A DNA stretch of 42,390 nucleotides, taken from assembly GCF_012275515.1 (NCBI RefSeq), contig NZ_JAAZQL010000016.1, positions 1 to 42,390 of the forward strand, in the 5' to 3' direction. The translations under genes were made by a program, and so were the position numbers. Shown here in pieces: positions 7,097 through 13,716 of this stretch (position 1 is its first letter; every line of letters begins with the position of its first letter). The notes below the pieces were generated by a model. It searched no databases. It was not told the origin of the DNA and saw only the letters and a program-made list of their open reading frames with translations. This DNA comes from Novosphingobium sp. SG707. GTDB lineage: Bacteria; Pseudomonadota; Alphaproteobacteria; Sphingomonadales; Sphingomonadaceae.

Positions 7097-8158
7097 TTAA
7101 TTTTCATGGGTTTGGCGGTTTGATTTGGCGAACTTTTCGGAAAGGTTCGCCAAAATCGTATCGGCAAGGGCGGCTTTGTCGGCGCTTTGCGAGTAGTGGG
7201 CGAACATGCGGTCGCTCTTGTGGCCGGTGACGGCGCGGCCTTGGTTTGAGGTGCCGCCAGCTTCGGCGATGCGGCGGCTGAGGGCTTTGCGCAGGCCGTG
7301 GGCGCTGCATCCTTTCAGGCCAGCCATATCGCAGCGATCGCGGAACCAGTTGCCGAAGCCCGCCGAGGTGAAGGGCTTGCCGAATTCGGTGATGAGATAG
7401 GTTTCGCCGCCCGCATAGGCCGGGTCCAGCGCGGTGATGGCGCGTTCGATGTCGGGGGAGACCGGCAGGATCGTGTCCGATTTGTTTTTCGTGTGGCGCA
7501 GGTGGAAGCGGTCGCCCTGGCGCTGGGCCGGGCCGAGGCGGATGACGTCGCTTTTGCGCAGGCCGGTCCACAGCATCAGTTCAAGCGCCAGCCTTTCGCG
7601 CGTGCCCATCGGCCATTTGGCCTGAAAGGCGGCGATCTCGTCCTCGGTCCAGGCGTGGATGCCTTCGCTGTTGATGCGATAGGGTTCGGTGGGCGAGATC
7701 GGGTTGCGCGCGATCCAGCCCATGCGGACCGCATAGCGGAACAGTCGCATCAGCGCTTTGCGCAGATTGTTGGCGGCGGTGGGGCGGTCGCTCATCGCGG
7801 CCAGCCATGCATCGACATGGCGGGGTTCGAGGCGCGCGAAGGGTTTGTCGCCATGGACCTTGCGCCAGCGTTCGATGATGCTGCGATAGGTCTTTTGCGT
7901 GCTGGCCTGCATCGATTGCCAGCGGGGCGAGCGGTAATAGGCCGCGCAGAGGGCATCGACCGAGCCGGGGGCAACGCGATCCGCGCCCACCGGTTGGCCC
8001 GCCTTTGCCGCTTCATATTCGGCGAGGAATTCGGGCGTGCCGGGCGCGGCGCGGAAGCTGTAGGTAGCCTTGCCCGCCTTGCGATAGCGGTAGCGCCAGC
8101 GGCCGGTTTTATCCTGATACCGGGTGACGTTGGGCGGGAGCCAGCGGCGCTTGGTCAT
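7097..8158 (-). CDS. int: Tyrosine recombinase (prophage integrase)
   Basis: 353 residues from ATG 8158, which overlaps the stop of the preceding small gene as ATGA; an upstream frame start at 8179 is less likely. The N-terminal region (RWLPPNVTRYQDKTGRWRYRYRKAG) is an AP2-like/Arm DNA-binding domain. A core-binding SAM-like domain spans about 90-170, and the catalytic domain has Arg in WTGLRKSDVIRL, Lys in HTKNKSD, HGLRK and GHKSDRMFAHYS with the nucleophile Tyr. It belongs to a different subfamily from the P4-type integrase at 5477-6883. The stop lies 19 bases from the tRNA-Lys fragment, the usual integrase-att arrangement of a prophage. It is the last gene of the early operon that begins at the Cro-like gene. 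Confidence 0.93.
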   Translation of the reverse strand: MTKRRWLPPNVTRYQDKTGRWRYRYRKAGKATYSFRAAPGTPEFLAEYEAAKAGQPVGADRVAPGSVDALCAAYYRSPRWQSMQASTQKTYRSIIERWRKVHGDKPFARLEPRHVDAWLAAMSDRPTAANNLRKALMRLFRYAVRMGWIARNPISPTEPYRINSEGIHAWTEDEIAAFQAKWPMGTRERLALELMLWTGLRKSDVIRLGPAQRQGDRFHLRHTKNKSDTILPVSPDIERAITALDPAYAGGETYLITEFGKPFTSAGFGNWFRDRCDMAGLKGCSAHGLRKALSRRIAEAGGTSNQGRAVTGHKSDRMFAHYSQSADKAALADTILANLSEKFAKSNRQTHEN

Positions 8159-8340
8159 TGTTTCGGCTCCGCATCCCATGGATTGGGCAGGATCGATCCG
8201 GGCAGGCCGTCATCATCGAAAATGATGTCATAGCCGGTGTCATGCACGCGGATGCGTTTGGGGGTGAGGCCCGAATTGCGGGCAGCTTTGAGGATGCGCT
8301 GGGCCTCGACCATGCGCACGCGGGCGGGCTGAACAGCCAT
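8155..8340 (-). CDS. Small hypothetical protein, early operon
   Basis: 61 residues. Start ATG 8340 shares one base with the upstream stop (TGATG), and its own stop overlaps the integrase start (ATGA), so it is coupled on both sides. The sequence MVEAQRILKAARNSGLTPKRIRVHDTGYDIIFDD looks like a small alpha-beta fold commonly placed just before integrases in Sphingomonadales and Rhizobiales prophages. No catalytic motif is visible. A role as a small DNA-binding or integrase-accessory protein is a guess. Confidence 0.7.
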   Translation of the reverse strand: MAVQPARVRMVEAQRILKAARNSGLTPKRIRVHDTGYDIIFDDDGLPGSILPNPWDAEPKQ

Positions 8341-8486
8341 CAGAGCGTCTTTCTGTGCTTTTGCTGCGCCTCGACATGGCAATCGCGGCAGCGCCATGGG
8401 CCGTGCGATCCGTTGAGGCTGTGGGTGGGGTGGAGCAGGCCGCAATCGGCGCAGCCTTCGGGTTTCCACGGGCGCGGGGGCGTCAT
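8340..8486 (-). CDS. Small zinc-finger-like protein
   Basis: 48 residues from ATG 8486, overlapping the upstream stop as ATGA. It carries a treble-clef-like CADCG...CRDCH cysteine set (C-x2-C-x19-C-x2-C) with a histidine-rich loop (LHPTHSLNGSHG). This gives a compact zinc-binding protein, similar to small HNH-like or zinc-ribbon proteins of phage early regions, but no nuclease residues stand out. The coupled start and stop support that it is translated. Confidence 0.65.
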   Translation of the reverse strand: MTPPRPWKPEGCADCGLLHPTHSLNGSHGPWRCRDCHVEAQQKHRKTL

Positions 8487-8698
8487 GCGACGGAGCTGGA
8501 CAGGGAGGCGCCGGGCAGAGGAGCGCCGGGCAAGGGGGCCCCGACCGCGCCTGTGGCGCTGATCGGGGCGGTGCGACTCGGCGGGCGGGAATTGTGGGGC
8601 GCATGCCAATCGGCCCATGCCGCGCCCAGGAGCGCGGCCAGCACCATGGCCAGTGTCCAAAGCGCGGCGCCGCGCGGGGAGGGGGAAGGGCAGGCCAT
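8483..8698 (-). CDS. Small single-pass membrane protein
   Basis: 71 residues from ATG 8698. One hydrophobic helix at about 8-28 (ALWTLAMVLAALLGAAWA) is followed by a proline- and alanine-rich tail (GAPLPGAPLPGASL). It has no lipobox. Its stop overlaps the start of the zinc-finger-like gene. The function is unknown; the tail is low complexity and the call rests largely on operon spacing. Confidence 0.5.
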   Translation of the reverse strand: MACPSPSPRGAALWTLAMVLAALLGAAWADWHAPHNSRPPSRTAPISATGAVGAPLPGAPLPGASLSSSVA

Positions 8699-8703
8699 GG
8701 CGA

Positions 8704-8832
8704 TCAGGCGTTGAGGCAGGAGAGCGCGCCGCATTGCACCGCGCCCGCGATCACGCGGTCGATGGCCAGCAGGGCGGTGGTGAAGAGCAGGGAGACAGTG
8801 GCGATGGCGGCGGCGGCTTTGGGCATGGACAT
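8704..8832 (-). CDS. Tiny membrane protein (42 residues)
   Basis: ATG 8832 is preceded by GAGG eight bases upstream. The product is a short protein with one membrane helix, AIATVSLLFTTALLAIDRVI, and a cysteine pair near the C-terminus (QCGALSC). It sits between the late activator and the 71-residue membrane protein with spacings of 18 and 5 bases. The function is unknown. Confidence 0.5.
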   Translation of the reverse strand: MSMPKAAAAIATVSLLFTTALLAIDRVIAGAVQCGALSCLNA

Positions 8833-8850
8833 GGCGGACCTCGCAAGCGG

Positions 8851-9222
8851 TTAGGGGCGGTCGAACATGGAGATTTGCCCATCGTCGGCTTCATCGCGCG
8901 GGGGCGGCAGGACGTGGGGGATTTTGTCACGCGGGCAGGCGACCAGATTGAGATCGGACCGATCCACCATGCCGGGATTGAAATAATGGACAAAAACCAG
9001 TTCATGCATGCCGGTGAGTCCGCAGCCGGTGTTGGTGCAGTGGGTCATCAGATGCTTGACGGTTTCGTTGTGGCGCATGCTGTCGCGCACGAACATGGGC
9101 GCGCCGCATTTGGGGCAGGTGATGAAGGCCTTATCCTTGGCCTGCGCCCCGCCCGAGCGTAGGCGCAATGACAGCGGGGCGTGGATCAGGGGCTGATTGC
9201 GGATGATGCCTTCGCCGCTCAT
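8851..9222 (-). CDS. ogr: Ogr/Delta-family late transcription activator
   Basis: 123 residues; residues about 36-85 hold the diagnostic zinc motif C-x2-C-x22-C-x4-C (CPKCGAP ... HCTNTGC) followed by GMHELVFVHYFNPG. This is the same spacing as in P2 Ogr and P4 Delta, which bind upstream of P2-type late promoters and contact the RNA polymerase alpha subunit. The N-terminal ~35 residues are an extension. Its start overlaps the end of the CII-like gene by 4 bases, placing the late switch inside the early operon. The 17-bp palindromes at 20910, 29855 and 35699 are proposed as its sites. Confidence 0.9.
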   Translation of the reverse strand: MSGEGIIRNQPLIHAPLSLRLRSGGAQAKDKAFITCPKCGAPMFVRDSMRHNETVKHLMTHCTNTGCGLTGMHELVFVHYFNPGMVDRSDLNLVACPRDKIPHVLPPPRDEADDGQISMFDRP

Positions 9223-9674
9223 GCGCGGGCCTCGCGGCTTTCGATGCCGGCAACGCTGGCATGCAGGGCGTGGATGGCCTCTTCGGCCTCTTTGCGTGCA
9301 TTGCGGATGCTGGCGCGGTCGCCCGATTGGGCGGCGATGATCAGGGCCGAGATCGCCTCGCCCGCCTCCTTCGCCGCGACGGCGGCCAGTGTGGAGAGAT
9401 CAGCCAGCGCAGCATTGGCGGCCATATCGGCAATATCGAGCCGCATCGTCATCAGGCGATGAAAGGGCCGATGATCGCCGCCCGCCTCGACAAAGGCGCG
9501 GTCGAGCCGTTCGGCGTCGATCATGCGGATCTGTTTCTGGCATTCCGGTTCGGCCCAATAGCGCGCCGAGCGCGAGGACACGCCGCAGATGCCCGCGACC
9601 GTATCCCAGCCCAGCACCCGCGCCACGGCCAGCATCGTGTTTTCATAGGTGAGCGGTTCGCGGCGCAGGGTCAT
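9219..9674 (-). CDS. Phage regulatory protein, CII / CP76 family
   Basis: 151 residues from ATG 9674, overlapping the upstream stop as ATGA. The start LTYENTMLAVARVLGWDTVAGICGVSSRSARYWAEP, followed by I-D-A-E-R-L-D-R-A-F-V-E-A-G-G and PFHRLM, matches the phage CP76/CII regulatory family: a HTH, then a conserved LD-A-x-x-x-A-G-G core. The C-terminal half is a helical, alanine-rich oligomerisation region. It probably regulates lysis-lysogeny or replication. It lies second in the early operon, after the Cro-like gene. Confidence 0.82.
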   Translation of the reverse strand: MTLRREPLTYENTMLAVARVLGWDTVAGICGVSSRSARYWAEPECQKQIRMIDAERLDRAFVEAGGDHRPFHRLMTMRLDIADMAANAALADLSTLAAVAAKEAGEAISALIIAAQSGDRASIRNARKEAEEAIHALHASVAGIESREARA

Positions 9675-9997
9675 GCCGATGCTCCGTCGCGCAAAGCCCC
9701 GTCTCGCAAAGCCGCACTGCGATTGAACGCGACGAGGGGGACGCCGTGATCTACGCCGTGGAAACGGGCCGGGGCGGCGGGGATTTCGGGAGGGTAGATA
9801 TCGGGGCGCAGGTGATGGCGGGAAATGCCGGTGGCCGTTTCGACAGCCAGGACATGGATTGGGGGAACGCGGCGAGTCTGCAGCCATTTCCAAACGGACG
9901 GCTGCGAAACACCGCAAATGCGTGCGAGGGCGGATTGCGAGCCAGCCTTGTTGAGCGCGGCTTGCAGGGCTTCAAAGGGTGTGGGCGCGTCGGTCAT
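9671..9997 (-). CDS. Cro/YdaS-like helix-turn-helix regulator
   Basis: 108 residues from ATG 9997. The HTH is LNKAGSQSALARICGVSQPSVWKW, followed by the YdaS hallmark RRVPPIHVLAVETATGISRHHLRPDIYP. These Cro-type regulators face a CI repressor across a divergent promoter and favour the lytic programme. A second in-frame ATG lies at 10003, but the predicted promoter would start transcription near 9998-10000, so 9997 is preferred and may be read with almost no leader. It is the first gene of the operon running to the integrase. Confidence 0.85.
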   Translation of the reverse strand: MTDAPTPFEALQAALNKAGSQSALARICGVSQPSVWKWLQTRRVPPIHVLAVETATGISRHHLRPDIYPPEIPAAPARFHGVDHGVPLVAFNRSAALRDGALRDGASA

Positions 9998-10004
9998 AGC
10001 CATC

Positions 10005-10074
10005 CAGATATTTCAAAAGCTATAGCCTCGTCAATCCCAAATACGATATGGATAGCTATAGCCGTTTCTATAGC
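10005..10074. promoter_or_regulatory. CI/Cro operator region with GCTATAGC palindromes
   Basis: GCTATAGC, a perfect palindrome, occurs at 10019-10026 and 10055-10062, with a one-mismatch copy TCTATAGC at 10067-10074. The first copy falls inside the spacer of the minus-strand promoter (-35 TTGACG at 10034-10029, 18 bases, -10 TATCTG at 10010-10005) driving the Cro-like gene, so binding would block it. The other two lie over the start of the CI gene and could autoregulate it. Confidence 0.65.
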
Positions 10075-10743
10075 TCAGTTGACGTGAGCATCGGGGACCG
10101 AATCAACAGCCAATTGAAGGCACTCAATCTGTCTCAGGCAGAGCTAGCGCGTCGCGTCGGTGTGGCTCAGCCGACAATCAACAACCTGATTAATCGTAAT
10201 AAGGTTGGGACGAAATATCTCCACAAAATCGCGGCAGAGTTGCACACGACGCCCGCTTATTTGTCGGGCGAGACCGATGATCCGAGCGAAGGCTATGTCG
10301 CGCCGCCGTCTATAGAGGTTGTCGCTGAGGACTTGGGCCTTGTGCCGGTTCGAGAGTTCGATCTCGCCTTGGGAATGGGGGCGAGTTTTCTCGACAGCGA
10401 GCCAAACTACAAGGTGCAGCATTTTCCGCGTGAATGGCTGCGCGCGTTTACCCATAGCCCGCCCGAGGATCTGTTTTTTGCCCATGCCGTGGGCGATTCC
10501 ATGCAGCCGACCATGGTTAGCGGCGACATCGTCCTGATCGATCGCCGCCAGCAAGTGGTCGATAACGCTGACCTTATCTGGGCCATGACCTATGAAGGCA
10601 TGGGCATGATCAAACGTATCGGCCCGGCCCGTGGGGGCCAGATCGAAATCATTTCAGACAACCAGTCGGTGCGCTCGCGCTTTGTCATGCCGGAAGATGT
10701 TCACATCATCGGGCGGATCGTCGCGGTGGTGCGGAAGATGTGA
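10048..10743 (+). CDS. CI-type repressor with LexA/S24 peptidase domain
   Basis: 231 residues from ATG 10048. The HTH (about 28-48) is LSQAELARRVGVAQPTINNLI. The C-terminal S24 domain has Ser in AVGDSMQPTM (about 151) and Lys in GMGMIKRI (about 189), the self-cleavage dyad of LexA, lambda CI and related repressors, so the prophage is probably induced through RecA. P2 itself uses a non-cleavable C repressor, so this control module differs from the P2 paradigm. Two operator copies overlap codons 3-9, which suggests that the in-frame GTG at 10084 may be the true start; neither start has a Shine-Dalgarno, as in leaderless cI messages. Confidence 0.93.
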   Translation: MDSYSRFYSSVDVSIGDRINSQLKALNLSQAELARRVGVAQPTINNLINRNKVGTKYLHKIAAELHTTPAYLSGETDDPSEGYVAPPSIEVVAEDLGLVPVREFDLALGMGASFLDSEPNYKVQHFPREWLRAFTHSPPEDLFFAHAVGDSMQPTMVSGDIVLIDRRQQVVDNADLIWAMTYEGMGMIKRIGPARGGQIEIISDNQSVRSRFVMPEDVHIIGRIVAVVRKM

Positions 10744-10794
10744 AGCTCTGCATGGATCCTTTTGAGTTGGTCGACGTTTAATAGGGGGGGATTG

Positions 10795-11805
10795 GTGGCT
10801 GCATCAAGAACGCAACGTAGGGTGTTTATGTGGCATCTGACACCAGAGCCCATTCCTCGGGAGGCACCTAAGGATGTGTCTCTCACCGAAGTGCTCGAAA
10901 TTCTGGAAGGGGCATTTCAGAATGGAAATGCCTTCGTCCACCTCGATCAGGACGGGCGTGTTTGTTCTCCCGATGAGGATGGGGACATCAAGAACTGCAT
11001 TTACATTGCAGATCTGTCCTACAGTGCCGAGGGACGCTATTGCTACTTGCTGTTGAACAGGGGCGACCCTGATGTGGTTCATCCCAGTTTCATTAATCCA
11101 ATTGCGCGAACAGTGACAGTCGTTCCTCCGGGGGAAGATGAGGTGCAGGGGTGGTCTGCACACCTCGTCATAGATATGAATGAAAGGCATGGGAAACACC
11201 GCGCATGCTTTGAAAAGATGCAAAACGTTTCCACCACTTTGGTGCAGAGGTACTTTGACGCTCTTTTGAAGAAGGCGGCTGACGATAACCCCGAGTATCA
11301 ATTCGAGAAAATGGTTATTCAGCGTGGGCAGGATGTCGAAGTGGTTCGGTCATATCGGCCCGCCCTAACTATCAATCGGGTTCCCTCATCGAGCCTCAAA
11401 AAGGACATTGAAAGGGGGTTCCTTTCGGCAATTAATCTTATCCGGGAAGTTGAGGAATACAATGGACCGGGTGATCCATCGACATTCCGATCAATCGAGC
11501 AAAAGTTAACGATTCGTCCGGCTCATATGAGTGGGGATCGAGCGAAGGACTTCATTCGACAGGTTTCAGATTGGGGGCGTGAGCAGAATTTTAGCGCGGT
11601 CCAGTTTGAGATAAAAGGTTTGGAGGGTGGTACATCTGCCCATCCTAAGTTTGAACTAGAGCAAGCAGATGCAATGGAGACTTTGTATTCTCGAACGAAA
11701 TTAATAGATGATTTCAATGATCTTCTTCAATCTTGTTACTCTTCAATGAATATGGAAATTGTTGAGAGAATAGTTAGGGAAATTGGTAACGAAGGGAACT
11801 GGTAG
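10795..11805 (+). CDS. Unknown soluble protein paired with a membrane protein (cargo)
   Basis: About 336 residues from GTG 10795, which follows AGGGGGGG; TTG 10762 and ATG 10828 are other candidates. No family is recognised with confidence. It is a soluble alpha-beta protein without a signal peptide. Features are VSLTEVLEILEGAFQNGNAFVHL near the N-terminus, IADLSYS (about 70), a helical middle, and the C-terminal stretch AVQFEIKGLEGGTSAHPKFELEQADAMETLY. The layout recalls DUF6731-type proteins, but that is a weak impression. GC is clearly lower than in the phage genes on either side. The stop overlaps the start of the membrane-protein gene (TAGTG), so the two are a translationally coupled pair. 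It is probably phage or defence cargo. Confidence 0.8.
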   Translation: MAASRTQRRVFMWHLTPEPIPREAPKDVSLTEVLEILEGAFQNGNAFVHLDQDGRVCSPDEDGDIKNCIYIADLSYSAEGRYCYLLLNRGDPDVVHPSFINPIARTVTVVPPGEDEVQGWSAHLVIDMNERHGKHRACFEKMQNVSTTLVQRYFDALLKKAADDNPEYQFEKMVIQRGQDVEVVRSYRPALTINRVPSSSLKKDIERGFLSAINLIREVEEYNGPGDPSTFRSIEQKLTIRPAHMSGDRAKDFIRQVSDWGREQNFSAVQFEIKGLEGGTSAHPKFELEQADAMETLYSRTKLIDDFNDLLQSCYSSMNMEIVERIVREIGNEGNW

Positions 11806-12413
11806 TGCTTTGGGTTTTGCGCCAATTAGGATCACCGTTGCGATATCTGATGATTTCGCAAGGTGATACTGTTTTGCGTTCAAAACGAATGTACGACTTT
11901 GTGATTCCTGCCGCGATTGGTGTCGTAATCACCATTCTTAGCTGGAGATTTAACGTCAAATTTGGCCTCTTTGAAGATAAGGGTGTCATTCCGAACATTG
12001 CCAGTTTGCTCAATCTTCTCGCGGCTTTCTATATCGCGGCCCTCGCCGCCGTCGCCACTTTCGATAGAAAGGGGTTGGATGATAGAATGAAGGGCGAAGT
12101 GGCCTCTCTAAAAAGGACAAATAAGCGTGGTTCTGTTGTTATCATAATTTTGACGCACAGGCAGTTTGTTTGCTATCTTTTTGGATACCTATCGCTGATT
12201 TCTATAGCAATGCTGTCATTTATATATTTTTCAAAGATCATTCAAGTACCGATCATTGAATTCATATCATTCTCAGGCGATTATTGGGTATATATTAAGT
12301 CTTTATTTGTATTTTTGTTTTTTGCGACATTTGCGAATTTGATGATTACGATGCTTCTTGGGGTTCACTTTTTGTCTGATCGGCTTCAATTTATGGATGA
12401 TCCAAGTGTTTGA
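11805..12413 (+). CDS. Four-helix membrane protein (cargo)
   Basis: 202 residues from GTG 11805, one base inside the upstream stop. Four hydrophobic helices are visible: YDFVIPAAIGVVITILSW (about 30-50), LLNLLAAFYIAALAAVAT (about 68-90), FVCYLFGYLSLISIAMLSF (about 123-145) and SLFVFLFFATFANLMITMLL (about 165-190). A basic cytoplasmic loop (KGEVASLKRTNKRG) lies between helices 2 and 3. There is no enzyme motif. It is low GC like its partner. Coupling of a soluble sensor-like protein to a small multi-pass membrane protein is the layout of several abortive-infection systems (inference). Confidence 0.78.
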   Translation: MLWVLRQLGSPLRYLMISQGDTVLRSKRMYDFVIPAAIGVVITILSWRFNVKFGLFEDKGVIPNIASLLNLLAAFYIAALAAVATFDRKGLDDRMKGEVASLKRTNKRGSVVIIILTHRQFVCYLFGYLSLISIAMLSFIYFSKIIQVPIIEFISFSGDYWVYIKSLFVFLFFATFANLMITMLLGVHFLSDRLQFMDDPSV

Positions 12414-12437
12414 AATGGCATTGGTGGGGTAGAGTGA

Positions 12438-12560
12438 ATGTATCTCGGGGGTAAGATGGATTTTCTTTCACTACCGATCAGTGATGCGAACTTTGGCAGA
12501 AGTTTTGAGCAACGCTCCGCTATGGGTGTGGCCATTGTGTTGACGTCGAGGGTGGAATAA
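12438..12560 (+). CDS. Possible 40-residue ORF abutting the ATPase gene
   Basis: ATG 12438 (a second in-frame ATG lies at 12456) to TAA 12560, one base before the ATPase ATG. The predicted peptide (MYLGGKMDFLSLPISDANFG...AMGVAIVLTSRVE) has no recognised family. The exact stop/start juxtaposition suggests a leader peptide or a small partner whose translation feeds the ATPase gene. Related ATPases begin MYLxxLxIxNF, so a diverged or frame-disrupted N-terminal extension of the ATPase is another reading. Confidence 0.3.
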   Translation: MYLGGKMDFLSLPISDANFGRSFEQRSAMGVAIVLTSRVE

Positions 12561-12561
12561 T

Positions 12562-13716
12562 ATGCTGGATCTTTTTGGTCTCTCATCGTTGGCTGGTACC
12601 CAAGAAGGTGTTGCAATTCTCGTTGGGCCAAATGGTTCGGGTAAAAGTAATCTTCTGCGTAAATTGGCAGGTGATATTACCGAGCGCCGCAATGTCATCA
12701 TTATTTGCAATACAGCCTATGATAGGTTTGCCGAAATGCGCGGCGTAATTCGTTTTTCAGCTGGGCGATCTAGCAATTCACCGCAGAATGTAATCAAGAG
12801 AGCTGTTGCAGAGACTGCCGATAATAATGACTCTAGATATTATCAGATAAAAAATATTTTGGAGTATTGTGGTTATCGCCCAAAGTTCGGCTTTAGGTTC
12901 AGGATTAACAGCTATTTCCCTTTGTTGATCGATCAAATTGGCCCTGTTAGGGGAGACCTTGCGACGGCCATTGACTTACTTCGTACCCACTCCAGCGACG
13001 ATATACTTTGGATTGATCCTGCTGAGCCATTTCTTGCCCATGCGCGTACTTACGATTTCGTGTCCGTATTGCGGAGAGAGCGAGAGTTGATCAAATATGC
13101 AGTCCTTGATGGTATAGATGTTTGCTTACAAATGCAGGATGGAGAAGTAATAGAACTCAAGCATGCTAGTTCTGGCCAACTTTCCTTGATAGCATCATTC
13201 GTTTTTCTGATTGTTAACGCTTCAGAAAGTCCAATCGTCATAATTGACGAGCCGGAAAATAGTCTTCATCCTAATTGGCAGCGCGAATATGTCGATAAAT
13301 TACTTGCTGCTATGAGCTATCGTAACGGAAAGATTGTGATAGCAACGCACTCTCCACTGATTGTTACGGGGGCGATTACTGGCAATTCCGATATTATTTC
13401 GGTCTATCAAGTGTGTGATGGTGAGCCCACGCCCTTGGGCGATAAGGGGAGGTTAGCGCCTTCTAGCGGTATCGAAGAGCTTCTTTGGAAAGCGTTCGAC
13501 ATTGTAACGCCCGCTAGCCATTTCGTTAGCGTGGAAGTCCTTGATGAAATTGCGCGGTTTGAGCGCGATGAGATATCGAAGGAAGGGCTTCTTGACTTGA
13601 TCGAACGGATGGAGCGCCGAAGTTTCGATGACAGGCAGCGGGCGTTCTTTGATGGTGTTCGGCAGCTTGTGGACAAAGTTGCGAGCAGTAATGCGAGTGC
13701 GCGTCGAGAGCCATGA
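12562..13716 (+). CDS. PtuA-like AAA/ABC-type ATPase (Septu-like)
   Basis: 384 residues. It is an SMC/ABC-type ATPase of the AAA_15/AAA_21 (OLD-like) class: Walker A GPNGSGKS (about 22-29), signature ASSGQLSL (about 200-207), Walker B IVIIDEPENSLHP (about 224-236) and switch histidine in IATHSP (about 261). There is no C-terminal TOPRIM domain, unlike OLD nucleases; instead it is followed, with an ATGA overlap, by an HNH nuclease gene. This ATPase plus HNH layout is that of Septu (PtuA-PtuB) and of retron-associated effectors. The N-terminus is short (about 20 residues before Walker A). GC is low compared with the phage genes. The likely role is an ATP-dependent sensor or regulator of the nuclease during phage infection (inference). 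Confidence 0.88.
   Translation: MLDLFGLSSLAGTQEGVAILVGPNGSGKSNLLRKLAGDITERRNVIIICNTAYDRFAEMRGVIRFSAGRSSNSPQNVIKRAVAETADNNDSRYYQIKNILEYCGYRPKFGFRFRINSYFPLLIDQIGPVRGDLATAIDLLRTHSSDDILWIDPAEPFLAHARTYDFVSVLRRERELIKYAVLDGIDVCLQMQDGEVIELKHASSGQLSLIASFVFLIVNASESPIVIIDEPENSLHPNWQREYVDKLLAAMSYRNGKIVIATHSPLIVTGAITGNSDIISVYQVCDGEPTPLGDKGRLAPSSGIEELLWKAFDIVTPASHFVSVEVLDEIARFERDEISKEGLLDLIERMERRSFDDRQRAFFDGVRQLVDKVASSNASARREP

Noticed and set aside
8340..8660. Longer arginine/proline-rich versions of the small early genes
   Set aside because: The upstream parts are out-of-frame readings of neighbouring genes; starts coupled by ATGA/TGATG are preferred.
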